DNA of 64,000 nucleotides from Nakamurella sp. A5-74 (GCF_040438885.1 NZ_CP159218.1:3782001-3846000); one strand, 5' to 3'. Shown: positions 36,056 to 45,678, counted from the stretch's first letter. Made by a program: numbers and translations. The notes: generated by a model from the letters alone, not told the origin.

Positions 36056-36952
36056 GGCCGGCTCGATGTAGATCACCCGGGCGTCGCTGACTGCGGCCCG
36101 AATGCGGGTCTCGATGGCATCGATGGCATCGGCCACCTCGCCAACGGTCTCGGTGGCGAGAACCGCCACCTTCACCGCGACCAGCAACTCCTCGGGCCCG
36201 AGGTACAGAGTCTTCATGTGAATGACGCTCTCCACCTCGTGCCCGGCGGTGATCGCGTCGGCGATCTTCCGGACGTCCGCCGGGGTGGCGCCCTCACCGA
36301 TCAGCAGCGACTTCACCTCGACACCCAGCAACAGCGCGACACCGATCAGCAGCACGCCGATGGCGATGGTGCCGGCGCCGTCCCAGACGCCGTCGCCGGT
36401 GATCACCGCGACCGAGACACCGGCGAGCGCCAGCGCGAGACCGGTCAGCGCGGCGATGTCCTCCAGCACGATCACCGGCAGTTCCGGTGACTTGTGGCGG
36501 CGCACGAACGTCAGGATCGAGATGTTCTCTCGGTACGGCGCGGACTCGCGCAGCGCGGTGCGCAGCGAGAACGACTCCAGCACGATCGAGACCAGCAGCA
36601 CTGTGATCGGCAGCCAGGCCTTGGTGATCGGCTCGGGATGCTGGATCTTGTGCACACCCTCGTAGATGGCGAACATGCCGCCGACGGTGAACAGGATGAT
36701 CGCGACCATGAAGGCGTAGACGTACCGCTCGCGGCCGTAGCCGAAGGGGTGTTCCGGCGTCGCAGCGCGTTTCGCCCGCTTCCCGCCGATCAGCAGCAAC
36801 ACCTGGTTGCCGGCATCCGCGAGCGAGTGCACCGATTCGGCCAGCATCGACGATGCCCCGGAGATCAGGAACGCCACGAACTTCGTCACGGCGATCCCGG
36901 TGTTGGCCAGCAGGGCGGCGATGATCGCCTTGTTCCCACCCTCGGTGCTCAT
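36032..36952 (-). CDS. Cation diffusion facilitator (CDF) transporter
   Basis: A 306-residue, six-helix metal/proton antiporter. His42 and Asp46 (VHSLADAGNQ) are the first half of the intramembrane metal site, and VLEDIAALTGL in helix 5 gives the second acidic pair. HPFGYGRERYVYAF follows the first hairpin as in zinc/iron exporters. A cytoplasmic C-terminal ferredoxin-like domain is present. The ATG at 36952 is chosen because it starts directly before helix 1. Substrate is likely Zn, Fe or Mn. Confidence 0.9.
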   Translation of the reverse strand: MSTEGGNKAIIAALLANTGIAVTKFVAFLISGASSMLAESVHSLADAGNQVLLLIGGKRAKRAATPEHPFGYGRERYVYAFMVAIILFTVGGMFAIYEGVHKIQHPEPITKAWLPITVLLVSIVLESFSLRTALRESAPYRENISILTFVRRHKSPELPVIVLEDIAALTGLALALAGVSVAVITGDGVWDGAGTIAIGVLLIGVALLLGVEVKSLLIGEGATPADVRKIADAITAGHEVESVIHMKTLYLGPEELLVAVKVAVLATETVGEVADAIDAIETRIRAAVSDARVIYIEPAVRRAVKA

Positions 36953-37164
36953 GTGTGCCCGTCCCGTCCTGGTCGCTGATCCGAGGAGCACCTTAGCCCG
37001 GCCCGACCACCGCATCGGTCGATGCGGACGCGCATCACTCCGGCAGCATCGGAACTCGCCACCGCCCTCGTTCGTTCCCGCACCAGGCGGACCTCCGGTC
37101 CGCAGGGAGCTCGATGCCCGCGCACTAGACTCGACCCCGAACCCATCTCGAGACGGAGGCGCCG

Positions 37165-39036
37165 ATGCCCACCCAGACCGACCGGTCCCAGTACGACGGG
37201 GATTCCCGTTCGACCTCAGTCCCGGCACCGGCCTCGGTGGTGGATCGCCCTGTGTCGTTCGGGGTGATGTTCGCGGATCGGGTTGCCGCGACCCCGAACC
37301 GTCCGGCGTTCAAGTACCCGTCGGGCGGCGATGCGTGGGACACGATCACCTGGCACCAGACGGCAGACCGCACCTACGCCATCGCGGCCGGTCTGGTCTC
37401 ACTCGGTGTCGAACTCGAGGAACGGGTCGCGATCGCCGCGTCCACCCGCATCGAATGGATCCTCGCGGACCTGGCGATCATGTGTGCGGGTGCCGCCACC
37501 ACGACCGTGTACCCGGCCACCCACGCGGAGGACGTCGAGTACATCCTGGCCGACTCGGGTTCCCGCGTCGTGTTCACCGAGAGCGCCGAGCAGACCACCA
37601 AGGTGTTGCAGTCCTCGGTACCGGACGTCATCGCGATCGTGCAGTTCGACGGGGTCCCTGCCACGGACACGGCGATCCCGGTGATGTCGCTGAAGCAGTT
37701 GCAGGACAAGGGGAACGCACTGCTGGCGCAACAACCGACGGTGATCTCCGACCGGATCGCGGCTGTCGCCGCCGAGCACCTCGCGACGCTGATCTACACC
37801 TCGGGCACCACCGGCCGCCCCAAGGGTGTCCGCCTCGTGCACGACAACTGGGCCTACGAGGCCACCGCCATCGAAGCGTTGGGCATCCTGCGGCCGGACG
37901 ACACCCAGTACCTGTGGCTGCCGCTGTCGCACGTGCTCGGCAAGGTGCTGATCGTCGCCCAGATCCGGATCGGCTTCCTCACCGCTGTCGACGGCAACCT
38001 GGACAAGATCGTCGAGAACCTGTCCGTGGTGAAACCCGCCTGGATGGGCGGCGCCCCGCGCATCTTCGAGAAGGTGCGCAACAAGGTGACGCTCACCGCG
38101 CAGGGCGGCGGCGGACTGAAGGCGAAGATCTTCAACTGGGCGTTCGACACCGGTATCGCCGTCTCCCGGCTGAAGCAGCAGGGCAAGCAACCCAACGGTC
38201 TGCTCAAGGTCAAGTACGGCATCGCCGACAAGCTGGTGTTCTCGACGATCAAGTCGATCCTCGGTGGCAACGCCCGGTTCTTCGTCTCCGGGTCCGCGCC
38301 GTTGTCGCCGGAGGTCGCCGAGTGGTTCGACGCCGCGGGGATCCCGGTCCTGGAGGGCTACGGCCTCACCGAGTCCAGCGCATTCTCCTTCGTGAACCTG
38401 CCGCACGACAACAGGATCGGGACGGTGGGCCCGCCCGGACCGGGCACCGAGGTGCGAATCGCCGCCGACGGCGAGATCCTGCTCCGCGGCCCGGGCATCA
38501 TGCGCGGCTACCACCACAACGAGGAAGCCACCGGGGAGGTGCTCTCCGCAGACGGCTGGCTGTCCACCGGCGACATCGGTGAGATTCGTGACGGCTACCT
38601 CAAGATCACCGACCGCAAGAAGGATCTGATCAAGACCTCCGGCGGCAAATACGTTGCGCCGCAAAAGGTCGAGGGCATCTTCAAAGCGCTTTGCCCCTAC
38701 ATCAGCCAGATCGTGTTGCACGGCGACGGGCGCAGGTTCGTCTCCGCGCTCGTCACGCTCGACGAGGAGGCCATCGCCGGTTGGGCCGAGAAGAACGGGC
38801 TGACCGGGAAGTCCGTCGAGGAGATCGCCGGCTCCGATCAGGTGCGCACCCTCATCTCCGGGTACGTCGACGAGTTGAACTCCAAGTTGGAGCGCTGGGA
38901 GACGGTGAAGAAGTTCGCCATCCTGCCCCGCGACCTCAGCGTCGACTCCGGCGAGCTGACCCCGTCGATGAAGGTGCGCCGCAAGAAAGTCATCACCGCG
39001 CACCGGGAGATCCTGGACGGCTTCTACACCGACTGA
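37165..39036 (+). CDS. Long-chain acyl-CoA synthetase, FadD15-like
   Basis: A 623-residue AMP-forming ligase of the FadD15/FAA class. TLIYTSGTTGRPKGV is the ATP loop, PLSHVLGKV and GYGLTESSAF follow, then STGDIGEIRDGYLKITDRKK and KTSGGKYVAPQ, which is specific to this subgroup. It activates long-chain fatty acids with CoA. The ATG at 37165 is preceded by GACGGAGG. It is divergent from the CDF gene; no clear promoter was read in 36953-37164. Confidence 0.92.
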   Translation: MPTQTDRSQYDGDSRSTSVPAPASVVDRPVSFGVMFADRVAATPNRPAFKYPSGGDAWDTITWHQTADRTYAIAAGLVSLGVELEERVAIAASTRIEWILADLAIMCAGAATTTVYPATHAEDVEYILADSGSRVVFTESAEQTTKVLQSSVPDVIAIVQFDGVPATDTAIPVMSLKQLQDKGNALLAQQPTVISDRIAAVAAEHLATLIYTSGTTGRPKGVRLVHDNWAYEATAIEALGILRPDDTQYLWLPLSHVLGKVLIVAQIRIGFLTAVDGNLDKIVENLSVVKPAWMGGAPRIFEKVRNKVTLTAQGGGGLKAKIFNWAFDTGIAVSRLKQQGKQPNGLLKVKYGIADKLVFSTIKSILGGNARFFVSGSAPLSPEVAEWFDAAGIPVLEGYGLTESSAFSFVNLPHDNRIGTVGPPGPGTEVRIAADGEILLRGPGIMRGYHHNEEATGEVLSADGWLSTGDIGEIRDGYLKITDRKKDLIKTSGGKYVAPQKVEGIFKALCPYISQIVLHGDGRRFVSALVTLDEEAIAGWAEKNGLTGKSVEEIAGSDQVRTLISGYVDELNSKLERWETVKKFAILPRDLSVDSGELTPSMKVRRKKVITAHREILDGFYTD

Positions 39037-39040
39037 GCTC

Positions 39041-39395
39041 CGGTGGTCGGTCGGGCGCAGCGACGGTGGTCGAGCGAGGAACGAGTCGGGACCCATCTGT
39101 TCGATGCCAGGTCGTGTCCAGACGAGATCTCGACGCGCTCGTTCCTCGCTTGCTCGATCACCGGATTGGTCGGTGGACGAGCGACGGAGGAGTCGAGACC
39201 CGCCAGACACCAGAACAGCTGCGGCACATCAGATCTCGACGCGCTCGTTCCTCGCTTGCTCGATCACCGGATTGGTCGGTGGTCGAGCGGGCGCAGCGAC
39301 GGTGGTCGAGCGAGGAACGAGTCGAGACCCCATCTGTTCGATGCCAGGTCGTGTCGTGACGGGATCTCGACGCGCTCGTTCCTCGCTCGCTCGAT
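39041..39395. repeat. Cluster of dispersed GATCGAGC/GGTCGAGC repeats
   Basis: Two unit types are each present twice. One of 51 bp (39126-39176 and 39232-39282) has GATCTCGACGCGCTCGTTCC and CTTGCTCGATCACCGG. The other of about 66 bp (39053-39118 and 39289-39355) has GGTGGTCGAGCGAGGAACGA and ends ATGCCAGGTCGTGTC. The same units recur at 51711-51902. With the hairpin element at 39426 they fill the 511-base gap 39037-39547; no gene is visible. Confidence 0.85.
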
Positions 39396-39425
39396 CGCCG
39401 AAGATCTTCTCAGCGGTCCGCACCA

Positions 39426-39545
39426 CCAGGGGCCGCGGATGAGGGCGATGCGCAGCCCTCTGCAGCGATGGGCGCGCCGGTGAGCCTGCGAACCGGCGCG
39501 CCCGAGCGAAGCCTGCGGAGCAGCGTCCTCATCCGCGGCACCTGG
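39426..39545. ncRNA. Structured hairpin element, copy 2 (loop GAGCCTGCGA)
   Basis: Outer 19-base arms (39426-39444, CCAGGGGCCGCGGATGAGG; 39527-39545) pair with one mismatch. Inside, GGGCGCGCCGGT (39470-39481) pairs perfectly with ACCGGCGCGCCC (39492-39503) around GAGCCTGCGA, the same loop as the element at 6697-6800, although the stem sequences differ. It ends 2 bases from the stop codon of the minus-strand L,D-transpeptidase, so it could also serve as its terminator. Typing as ncRNA is provisional. Confidence 0.55.
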
Positions 39546-39547
39546 GA

Positions 39548-41125
39548 TCAGTACTTGGCGAACGGGATGTTCCAGTCGCCGAAACCGTCCCACGGCTGGA
39601 GCGCCGGGCCGTTGGAGTTGATCACCTTCACGGTGTCGCCCGGGTAGGAGTACTTCTGGTACCACTCCGCCAGCGCGTCGGTCACGTTGATGCAACCGTG
39701 CGAGACGTTGTCCTTGCCCTGCGCGTACTCCGACCACGGGGCGCCGTGGACGAAGATGCCGCCGCTGGAGACGCGGGTCGCCCACTTGACCTTGGTCCGG
39801 TAGGCACCCGCGCCGCGCAGACCCCAGGTCGAGGAGTCCATGACGTGCGTCGGGAGCTTCTGGGTGACCACGTAGATGCCGTTGGGTGTCGGGTACTTGT
39901 CGTTCCCCAGCGACACCTTCATCTCCCGCACCAGTCGGCCGCCCGAGTACACCGACATCAGGTGGGTGCGCGCGTTGACGACCGAGCGCACGTCGCGGAT
40001 CACGTTGAACGTCAGCAGCCGGTCCTCGGCTCCGTAGCCACCGGGGGTGAGCTGCTTGCCGTAGATCTCGGCGGCAACGGTGACGCGGGTGTTCGCCTTC
40101 CACATCGTCGCCGGCCGCCAGCGCACCACTGTCGAGGAGTACCAACGGAAGGCGCCGCCCTGCTTGCTGGTCGACGTCACCGAGATCTGGCTCTCGACGG
40201 AGCGTCGCGCACTGTCGGCGATCGGCCGGCTGAAGGTGATCTCGATCGGCTGACCGGTGCCCACCAGGGCGCCCTGGTTCGGGGTGATGGACGTGGTGAT
40301 CTTGGCCTTCGGACGCACGGTCACGAAGGTGGAGGTGGTGACGGCCGCACGGCCGCCCGCGCTCTTCGTCCCGATCTGGACGGTGTAACGCCGCTCGAAG
40401 CCCAGCTCCGGGATCAGCGCGTAGCTGCTCTTGTTGATCTTGAACTGGTGGAAGACGACCTTTCCGTCCGGGTTGATGATCTTGAGATGGGTGATCACGC
40501 CGCCGGTCGCGCGCGCGGTGATCCGCGCCAACGGGTCGACCTTGGTCGCACCGTTGCCCGGTGTCACGGAAACAATGGCCGCCGGAACGACGGCTGGTGA
40601 GGTCGAAGACGGAGCCGAGGACGGAGCCGAGGACGGGGCAGATGACGGGGCCGAGGACGGAGCCGAGGACGGAGCCGAGGACGGGGCAGATGACGGCGCG
40701 GAGGAGGGGCCCGAAGAGCCCGAAGAAGGCTTCGGCGACCCGGAACCCGCCGATCCCGACGACGACGAGCCCGCGCCTGCCGAACTGCTACCGGTGGTGG
40801 TCAGGTCGACCGGCTCCCGGGACGGGTCGCCCGCCGGCTTGGCGGACTCCCCCGGCGCCTGCACGACGATCCTGCCGGCGGAGGAGGTGCTCGAGCCGAC
40901 CGTCACCTGCGCACCGGTGGTCCCGGCACTGCCGGAGGCCGGCTGCGATCCGGTGGGCCCGGTGGCGGAACCGTCGCCCGCCGTGGTCAGCACGGTCACC
41001 GCCGGCTGCGCAGCTCCGGTGGTGCACCCGGACACCAGCAGCACCAGGGCCGTCAGTGCAGCGGCGCCGCGCGCGAGGGGTACCGCTGGATGACGCCGGC
41101 CGGGAACTTCGGATCGGGAACTCAT
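39548..41125 (-). CDS. L,D-transpeptidase lipoprotein (LdtMt2-like)
   Basis: A 525-residue cell-wall crosslinking enzyme. The signal peptide ends in lipobox VSGC (Cys34). A Ser/Ala/Pro-rich spacer with eight SSAP repeats follows (DNA about 40603-40700), then two Ig-like domains and a YkuD catalytic domain with HGAPWSEY and SHGCINV (nucleophile Cys478). This is the actinobacterial Ldt layout making 3-3 crosslinks, resistant to most penicillins. The spacer is a plausible substrate for the O-mannosyltransferase at 28998. The start is the ATG at 41125. Confidence 0.93.
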   Translation of the reverse strand: MSSRSEVPGRRHPAVPLARGAAALTALVLLVSGCTTGAAQPAVTVLTTAGDGSATGPTGSQPASGSAGTTGAQVTVGSSTSSAGRIVVQAPGESAKPAGDPSREPVDLTTTGSSSAGAGSSSSGSAGSGSPKPSSGSSGPSSAPSSAPSSAPSSAPSSAPSSAPSSAPSSAPSSTSPAVVPAAIVSVTPGNGATKVDPLARITARATGGVITHLKIINPDGKVVFHQFKINKSSYALIPELGFERRYTVQIGTKSAGGRAAVTTSTFVTVRPKAKITTSITPNQGALVGTGQPIEITFSRPIADSARRSVESQISVTSTSKQGGAFRWYSSTVVRWRPATMWKANTRVTVAAEIYGKQLTPGGYGAEDRLLTFNVIRDVRSVVNARTHLMSVYSGGRLVREMKVSLGNDKYPTPNGIYVVTQKLPTHVMDSSTWGLRGAGAYRTKVKWATRVSSGGIFVHGAPWSEYAQGKDNVSHGCINVTDALAEWYQKYSYPGDTVKVINSNGPALQPWDGFGDWNIPFAKY

Positions 41126-41299
41126 CTCCCCAGTGTCCTGACCAGCAGCGCGCAGTTCGAGCGCATCGCCCGGAGCGGCGGCACTTTGTCACCCCTTCGT
41201 AACCGCATCGGCCGGTTGTCGGAGTGTCGTGCGGGCGTGTCGTCCGGTTCGTCCCCGGCCACGGGCGTCGAACAAGTCCCCGGTGCTACGCGCGCCGGC

Positions 41300-42292
41300 T
41301 CAGCCGAGGGCGGCGGCCAGCTGCTCGATCAGCTCGGGACCCACCCGACAGCACCCGCCCACCAGCCGCGCGCCGCCGGCCGACCAGGTCCGCAGCACAG
41401 CTGCGTCGATCGTGGCGTCGCCGTACCAACTCCGGGCAGCACAGTCCCAGAGCTCGCCGCTGTTCGGGTAACAGACCAGCGGCAGCGCGGTGCCGTCCGC
41501 GGCGGCCAGCAGACCGGCGACGTCCCGCGGGTCCACGCAGTTGACGCCGACGGCAATCACCTCGGGCACCTCGGAAGCGGCTCGGAACGACTCGTCCAGC
41601 GGTTCATCGGCCCGGGTCCGGGCGATGCGGCGTTCGGCGTCGGGAGCGTCTCCCCCCGGCGCCACCAGGACGCCGGTGAGGCTCAGCCAGACCGGGATCC
41701 CGGTGCCCTCGATCTCCCGCAGCAGCGCGTCCGCCTCGGCGGCGCTGGGAATCGTCTCGACGGCGAGCACGTCGGCCAGACCGTCGGCGACGATCTCGCA
41801 CAGCACCTGCAGGCGGTCGTGGTGCCAGCGACGCAACTCGTCGACGGTGAGCCCGTAGTCGCCCCGGTACTCCGATCCGTCGGCCAGTGCGGCTCCGTAA
41901 GGACCGACCGAAACAGCGACGAACGCCGGCCGCCCGGTGCGGTCCCGGTGGTCACGACGTGCGCGGTCGGCGACCTCGCCGCTCGCCCGCATCAGCGCGA
42001 CGGCGCCATCCCGGTCGATCCCGGCATGCGCGAAACCGTCGAAGGACGCCTGGTAGGACGCGGTGGTGGCGACCTCCGCGCCTGCGTCGAAGAACTCCCG
42101 GTGGGCGCGTCCGATCGCGTCCGGATCGTCGTGCAGCAATCGGGCGGACCACAGTTGCGACGTCAGGTCGTGTCCGTGTCGCTCCAGCAGGGTGGCGAGG
42201 CCACCGTCCAGCACGAGGTTCCCGCCGGCGGCGATCGCGGCAGGCAGGGATGCTCCGGTCTCCATGCCGGACGACTCTGCCACCGGCGGCAT
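41300..42292 (-). CDS. mmuM: Homocysteine S-methyltransferase
   Basis: A 330-residue TIM-barrel enzyme. LDGGLATLLERHGHDL, TTASYQASFDGF, the zinc ligand in VGVNCVDP and the pair in VGGCCRVGP give the MmuM family signature. It methylates homocysteine using S-methylmethionine or SAM. The ATG at 42292 is taken, but an ATG at 42265 would remove only 9 residues and is equally possible. The gap 41126-41299 to the L,D-transpeptidase shows nothing notable. Confidence 0.9.
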   Translation of the reverse strand: MPPVAESSGMETGASLPAAIAAGGNLVLDGGLATLLERHGHDLTSQLWSARLLHDDPDAIGRAHREFFDAGAEVATTASYQASFDGFAHAGIDRDGAVALMRASGEVADRARRDHRDRTGRPAFVAVSVGPYGAALADGSEYRGDYGLTVDELRRWHHDRLQVLCEIVADGLADVLAVETIPSAAEADALLREIEGTGIPVWLSLTGVLVAPGGDAPDAERRIARTRADEPLDESFRAASEVPEVIAVGVNCVDPRDVAGLLAAADGTALPLVCYPNSGELWDCAARSWYGDATIDAAVLRTWSAGGARLVGGCCRVGPELIEQLAAALG

Positions 42293-42326
42293 CGGCCACC
42301 CATGGCAGGTCTGCGGAACCAGCGGC

Positions 42327-42519
42327 TCAGGAGGCGAGCCGGGCCCCCAGGGTGTCGTCGTTGCCGATCGGGCTGGCGCCGAACCGCCAGGTACCGACCT
42401 GGTACGTGCCGGTCGGCAGCGCGCGACCGCCCGGTGCCCAGAGCGGCTGCCAGATCAGCGCGCCGGTCGCGACGGGACCGGCATTCGCCGGTGAGCCGGG
42501 TCGCCAGTGCGCTGCGGGA
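42327..42519 (-). pseudogene. Orphan C-terminal gene fragment
   Basis: Directly after the stop of the LLM gene the same frame reads about 60 protein-like residues: [19 protein letters not shown], then [18 protein letters not shown], ending ARLAS and a stop. There is no ATG, GTG or TTG in frame after the LLM stop, so it cannot be an independent gene as it stands. It looks like the 3' remnant of a deleted or fused gene. The parent family was not recognised. Confidence 0.4.
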
Positions 42520-42521
42520 GA

Positions 42522-43580
42522 TCAGGGACGTGTCACCCGATGCAGTTCGGCGAGCAGCGTGACCCAGGTCTGCGGATCGACCTCGTACGGCGCGTAGAAC
42601 GACAACCGGGACAGCACGCCCCGATACCGGGACACGAGCTCCCGAGCCACCGTCGGCGCGTCACCGATGACCGCGAAGGCCTCCACCATCTCGTCGGTGA
42701 TGAGGCCGGCCATCTCGTCCCACTGGCCACGCTTCGATGCGGCGTAGAGCTTCTCCTGGACACCGCCCCAGCCGTGCACCTCCAGCACCGGCAGGTAGGC
42801 GGGCGTCGAACCGTAGAACGCGATCCGCTTGCGCACCCCCGCAGCGGCGGCATCCAGGGCTGCCTGGTCGTCGCCGATCACCACGAACGCGGGCATCGAG
42901 ATACCGAGGTCGAGCACACTGCCGGCCGGCCGCCCGGCGGTCGCCCGGCCGCGCTGCAGAGCCGGGATCGTGACCTCCTCCAGGTACTTCCGGGTGGTGA
43001 AGCCGTGCGCGAGAAAGGCGTCGGCCACCTCGCCGGCGACCTCCGTCATCAGCGGTCCGACCCCGGCGAGCGCGATCGGCGGCGCCCCCCAAGGGTTCTT
43101 GGGGGGCGTGAAGAACGGCGTCATCAGGGTGTGGGTGTAGAACTCGCCGCGGAACTGCAGCCGTTCGCCGGTCTCCCAGGCGGACCAGATCGCCCTGGTC
43201 GCCCGAATGAACTCCCGCATGCGTGCCGCAGGCCTGGACCACGGCATGCTGAAGCGCTTCTCGATGTGGGCCTGGATCTGGGAGCCGAGGCCGAGGGTGA
43301 ACCTGCCCCGGCTGAGCTGCTGCACGTCGTTGGCCGACATGGCCACCGTCATCGGCGTGCGAGCGAACGCGACGGCGATGCCGGTGGCGATCTGGATGTC
43401 GTTCGTCGCCCGGGCGGCCAGCGCAGCGGCGATGAAGGGGTCGCAGTTGGTCTCCGGCACCTGGAACCCGGCATAACCCTGCTCCTCGGCCGCGGCGGCC
43501 AGCCCCTCCACCAGGTCCAGTCCCGGCAACCCGTCGCTGCCCTGGTCGACCAGCAGGACGGGTTCCGCGGGGGCGCTCAT
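42522..43580 (-). CDS. LLM-class F420-dependent oxidoreductase
   Basis: A 352-residue luciferase-like TIM barrel: [54 protein letters not shown] and [20 protein letters not shown]. The layout matches the F420-dependent subgroup often next to TIGR03084-type genes, as here. Substrate is unknown. The ATG at 43580 lies 13 bases after the upstream gene, so the two form an operon. Confidence 0.87.
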   Translation of the reverse strand: MSAPAEPVLLVDQGSDGLPGLDLVEGLAAAAEEQGYAGFQVPETNCDPFIAAALAARATNDIQIATGIAVAFARTPMTVAMSANDVQQLSRGRFTLGLGSQIQAHIEKRFSMPWSRPAARMREFIRATRAIWSAWETGERLQFRGEFYTHTLMTPFFTPPKNPWGAPPIALAGVGPLMTEVAGEVADAFLAHGFTTRKYLEEVTIPALQRGRATAGRPAGSVLDLGISMPAFVVIGDDQAALDAAAAGVRKRIAFYGSTPAYLPVLEVHGWGGVQEKLYAASKRGQWDEMAGLITDEMVEAFAVIGDAPTVARELVSRYRGVLSRLSFYAPYEVDPQTWVTLLAELHRVTRP

Positions 43581-43593
43581 GACGTGCAGTCAA

Positions 43594-44388
43594 TCATGTG
43601 GATTGCCGCCCTCGGCCGGGTCCGGGAGGCCCGGCATAGGCCTGGGCGATCGCCATCCAGTCGCGGGCAGCGCCGTCGGTGGCCCGCAGGGCGGTGTCGG
43701 CGAACGCGCGCCGCTGGGTGGCCACCAGCGCGAAATCGACTGCGCTGCCGACGATCCGCTGCTCGGCGTCCTCCGGTCCCCAGCGCAGGATGGTGCCGTC
43801 GACGCCGGTCAGCTCGGTCCTGATCGCATCGCTCGGCGGTGTGCGGTCGCGGTTGGCGTAGCTGAAGGTGCGGGTCAGCACGCCGAGGTGGCAGACATGG
43901 TGGACGCGGGTGGTCGGCACCCGTTCCACGCCGAGCGTGTCGGCGATGTCCTGGCCGTGCGCCCAGGTCTCCATCAGCCGCGCGGTGACGGACGAGGCCG
44001 CACTCATCGGCGGACCGAACCACGGCGCTCGCTGCCGGGGGCCGCGGCCCGAGAACACGTCGAGCAGAGTGCTGCGAGATCGGTGGTACCACGTCAGAAG
44101 CGTTGCACTGCCGGAGTTCCGCCGATCGAAGCTGATGGCATCGATCCAGCCCGGCCCACCGGCAACCAACTCTGCCGCGGCCGTCCCGAACGCCTGCTCG
44201 TCGTGGGCGGCGAGCACCGCCAGGTCGTCGAAGAAGGCGAGATGCACGATCTGGTCACGGATCTGCCAACCCTCCGCGGGAGTCGGCCACTGCCACTGCT
44301 CGTCGGTCAGACCGTCGATGAGCGAGCACAGCTCGTCGTGCTCGGCCCGCAGGTCGTCCAGCAGCGCTCGGTAGTCGTCGTCGTTCAT
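43594..44388 (-). CDS. TIGR03084-type mycothiol-dependent maleylpyruvate isomerase-like protein
   Basis: A 264-residue DinB/MDMPI-fold protein. [18 protein letters not shown] with [21 protein letters not shown] carries the first metal His, and [12 protein letters not shown] carries the second. In actinobacteria such proteins are thought to use mycothiol and a metal; the reaction of this subgroup is not known. The ATG at 44388 gives the normal N-terminus and has GAGAGGCGG upstream. Confidence 0.83.
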   Translation of the reverse strand: MNDDDYRALLDDLRAEHDELCSLIDGLTDEQWQWPTPAEGWQIRDQIVHLAFFDDLAVLAAHDEQAFGTAAAELVAGGPGWIDAISFDRRNSGSATLLTWYHRSRSTLLDVFSGRGPRQRAPWFGPPMSAASSVTARLMETWAHGQDIADTLGVERVPTTRVHHVCHLGVLTRTFSYANRDRTPPSDAIRTELTGVDGTILRWGPEDAEQRIVGSAVDFALVATQRRAFADTALRATDGAARDWMAIAQAYAGPPGPGRGRQST

Positions 44389-44461
44389 TCGGCACCGCCT
44401 CTCTCGCAGGCCATGATCATCCACGCAACGCCTGTGGACGACCTGCAGGACTGGTGCGCCG

Positions 44462-44541
44462 GTGACGCAGATCGGCCCCGCAATCCCCCTTCCCGCAGGA
44501 CGCCCTGCAGGAACGGAGATCGCGGGACCACTTCCCGTCAC
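44462..44541 (-). ncRNA. 80-bp imperfect palindrome / long RNA hairpin
   Basis: Bases 44462 and 44541 pair, and so on inward to a 4-base loop near 44501. 28 of 38 positions are Watson-Crick; on the minus strand six of the remaining ten become G-U wobbles, leaving four mismatches. The element would thus fold best as minus-strand RNA, about 108 bases after the etfA stop and 74 bases before the next gene. It may be the etf terminator or a 5' leader structure. The rest of 44389-44648 holds nothing else I recognise. Confidence 0.5.
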
Positions 44542-44648
44542 TCACCGCGCCGTGCCACGTCGGCGGTCTGGGCAGCGGATCGCCACACCGACGGAACGGG
44601 CCCGGTCCTTGCCGGAGGATCGGTCCAGTTCGACAGTGCCGGCTCAGC

Positions 44649-45608
44649 TCAGCTGGGCAGGCTCTCGGTCAATTGCGGCGCGACCTCGAACAGGTCACCC
44701 ACCACCCCGAAGTCGGCGATCTCGAAGATCGGGGCGTCCGGATCCTTGTTGACGGCGACGATGGTCTTGCTCGTCTGCATGCCGGCGCGGTGCTGGATGG
44801 CGCCGGAGATCCCCAGCGCGACATACAGCTGGGGCGAGACGGCGGTACCGGTCTGGCCCACCTGGAACTGCGGCGGGTAGTAGCCGGAATCGACCGCAGC
44901 ACGGGAGGCACCGACTGCGGCGCCGAGCTTGTCCGCCAGGGTTTCCACCACGGAGAACTTGTCGGCCGAGCCAACTCCGCGACCGCCGGAGACGACCTTC
45001 TGCGCCGCACCCAGTTCGGGGCGATCACCGGTCGGCTCCAGGTGCACGGCCTTGACAGTCGTACCGGTTGCGACGTCGACCGAGAAGTCGATGGTGGTCA
45101 CGGCGCCGTCCGCGGGCGCCGCTGCACCGTCGATGGCGTTGGCCCGTACCGAGATCACCGGGATACCGCGGGTCACCTTGTACCGCATGGTGTATTCGTC
45201 GCCGAGTACCGACTGGGTCGCGACGACGGCGCCGTCGACGAGCTCGAGCGCGATGGCGTCGGTGAGCACACCCGACTCCAGGCGCACCGCCAGCCGGCCG
45301 GCGATCTCCCGACCGTCGACGGTCGGCGGGACGAGGATCGCCACAACGTCGTCAGCAGCTGCGGCCGCGGCTTGCAAGGCGGCCACCTCGGGGGTGATCA
45401 ACAAGGTCTCGGCGTCGTCCGACTCGGCGACGAAGACCTTGGCAGCACCCGCTTCGGCCAGCGGAGCGGTCAGCGCGGCGGCGCTGCCGGGCTTGCCGAC
45501 GACGACGGCAACGGGGGTACCGATAGTGGCTGCAGCGGCCAACAGCTTGCCGGCGGAACTGTGCAGCTCGCCGCCGAGGTGGTCGACGAGAACGAGAACG
45601 TCACTCAT
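44649..45608 (-). CDS. etfA: Electron transfer flavoprotein alpha subunit
   Basis: A 319-residue EtfA. The C-terminal FAD domain has [10 protein letters not shown], then [50 protein letters not shown] and [18 protein letters not shown]. It shuttles electrons from acyl-CoA dehydrogenases to the respiratory chain. It is downstream of etfB on the same strand, and the likely donor dehydrogenase is at 47449. The ATG at 45608 has AAAGG upstream. Confidence 0.95.
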   Translation of the reverse strand: MSDVLVLVDHLGGELHSSAGKLLAAAATIGTPVAVVVGKPGSAAALTAPLAEAGAAKVFVAESDDAETLLITPEVAALQAAAAAADDVVAILVPPTVDGREIAGRLAVRLESGVLTDAIALELVDGAVVATQSVLGDEYTMRYKVTRGIPVISVRANAIDGAAAPADGAVTTIDFSVDVATGTTVKAVHLEPTGDRPELGAAQKVVSGGRGVGSADKFSVVETLADKLGAAVGASRAAVDSGYYPPQFQVGQTGTAVSPQLYVALGISGAIQHRAGMQTSKTIVAVNKDPDAPIFEIADFGVVGDLFEVAPQLTESLPS

Positions 45609-45633
45609 GGGGCACTACCTTTCCTGTCCGCTG

Positions 45634-45661
45634 ATCGAGCGAACGCAGTGAGTCGAGATCA
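45634..45661. repeat. Dispersed repeat between etfB and etfA
   Basis: CTGATCGAGCGAACGCAGTG followed by AGTCGAGATC is one copy of the dispersed repeat. It sits inside the presumed etfBA transcript, so it is tolerated within an operon. Confidence 0.65.
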
Positions 45662-45678
45662 AGGACGAAGAACGAAGG

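Noticed and set aside
44460-44541. Short proteins on both strands reading PAGRPAG through the palindrome
   Set aside because: The matching peptides are a by-product of the inverted repeat; neither strand has a convincing start site there.
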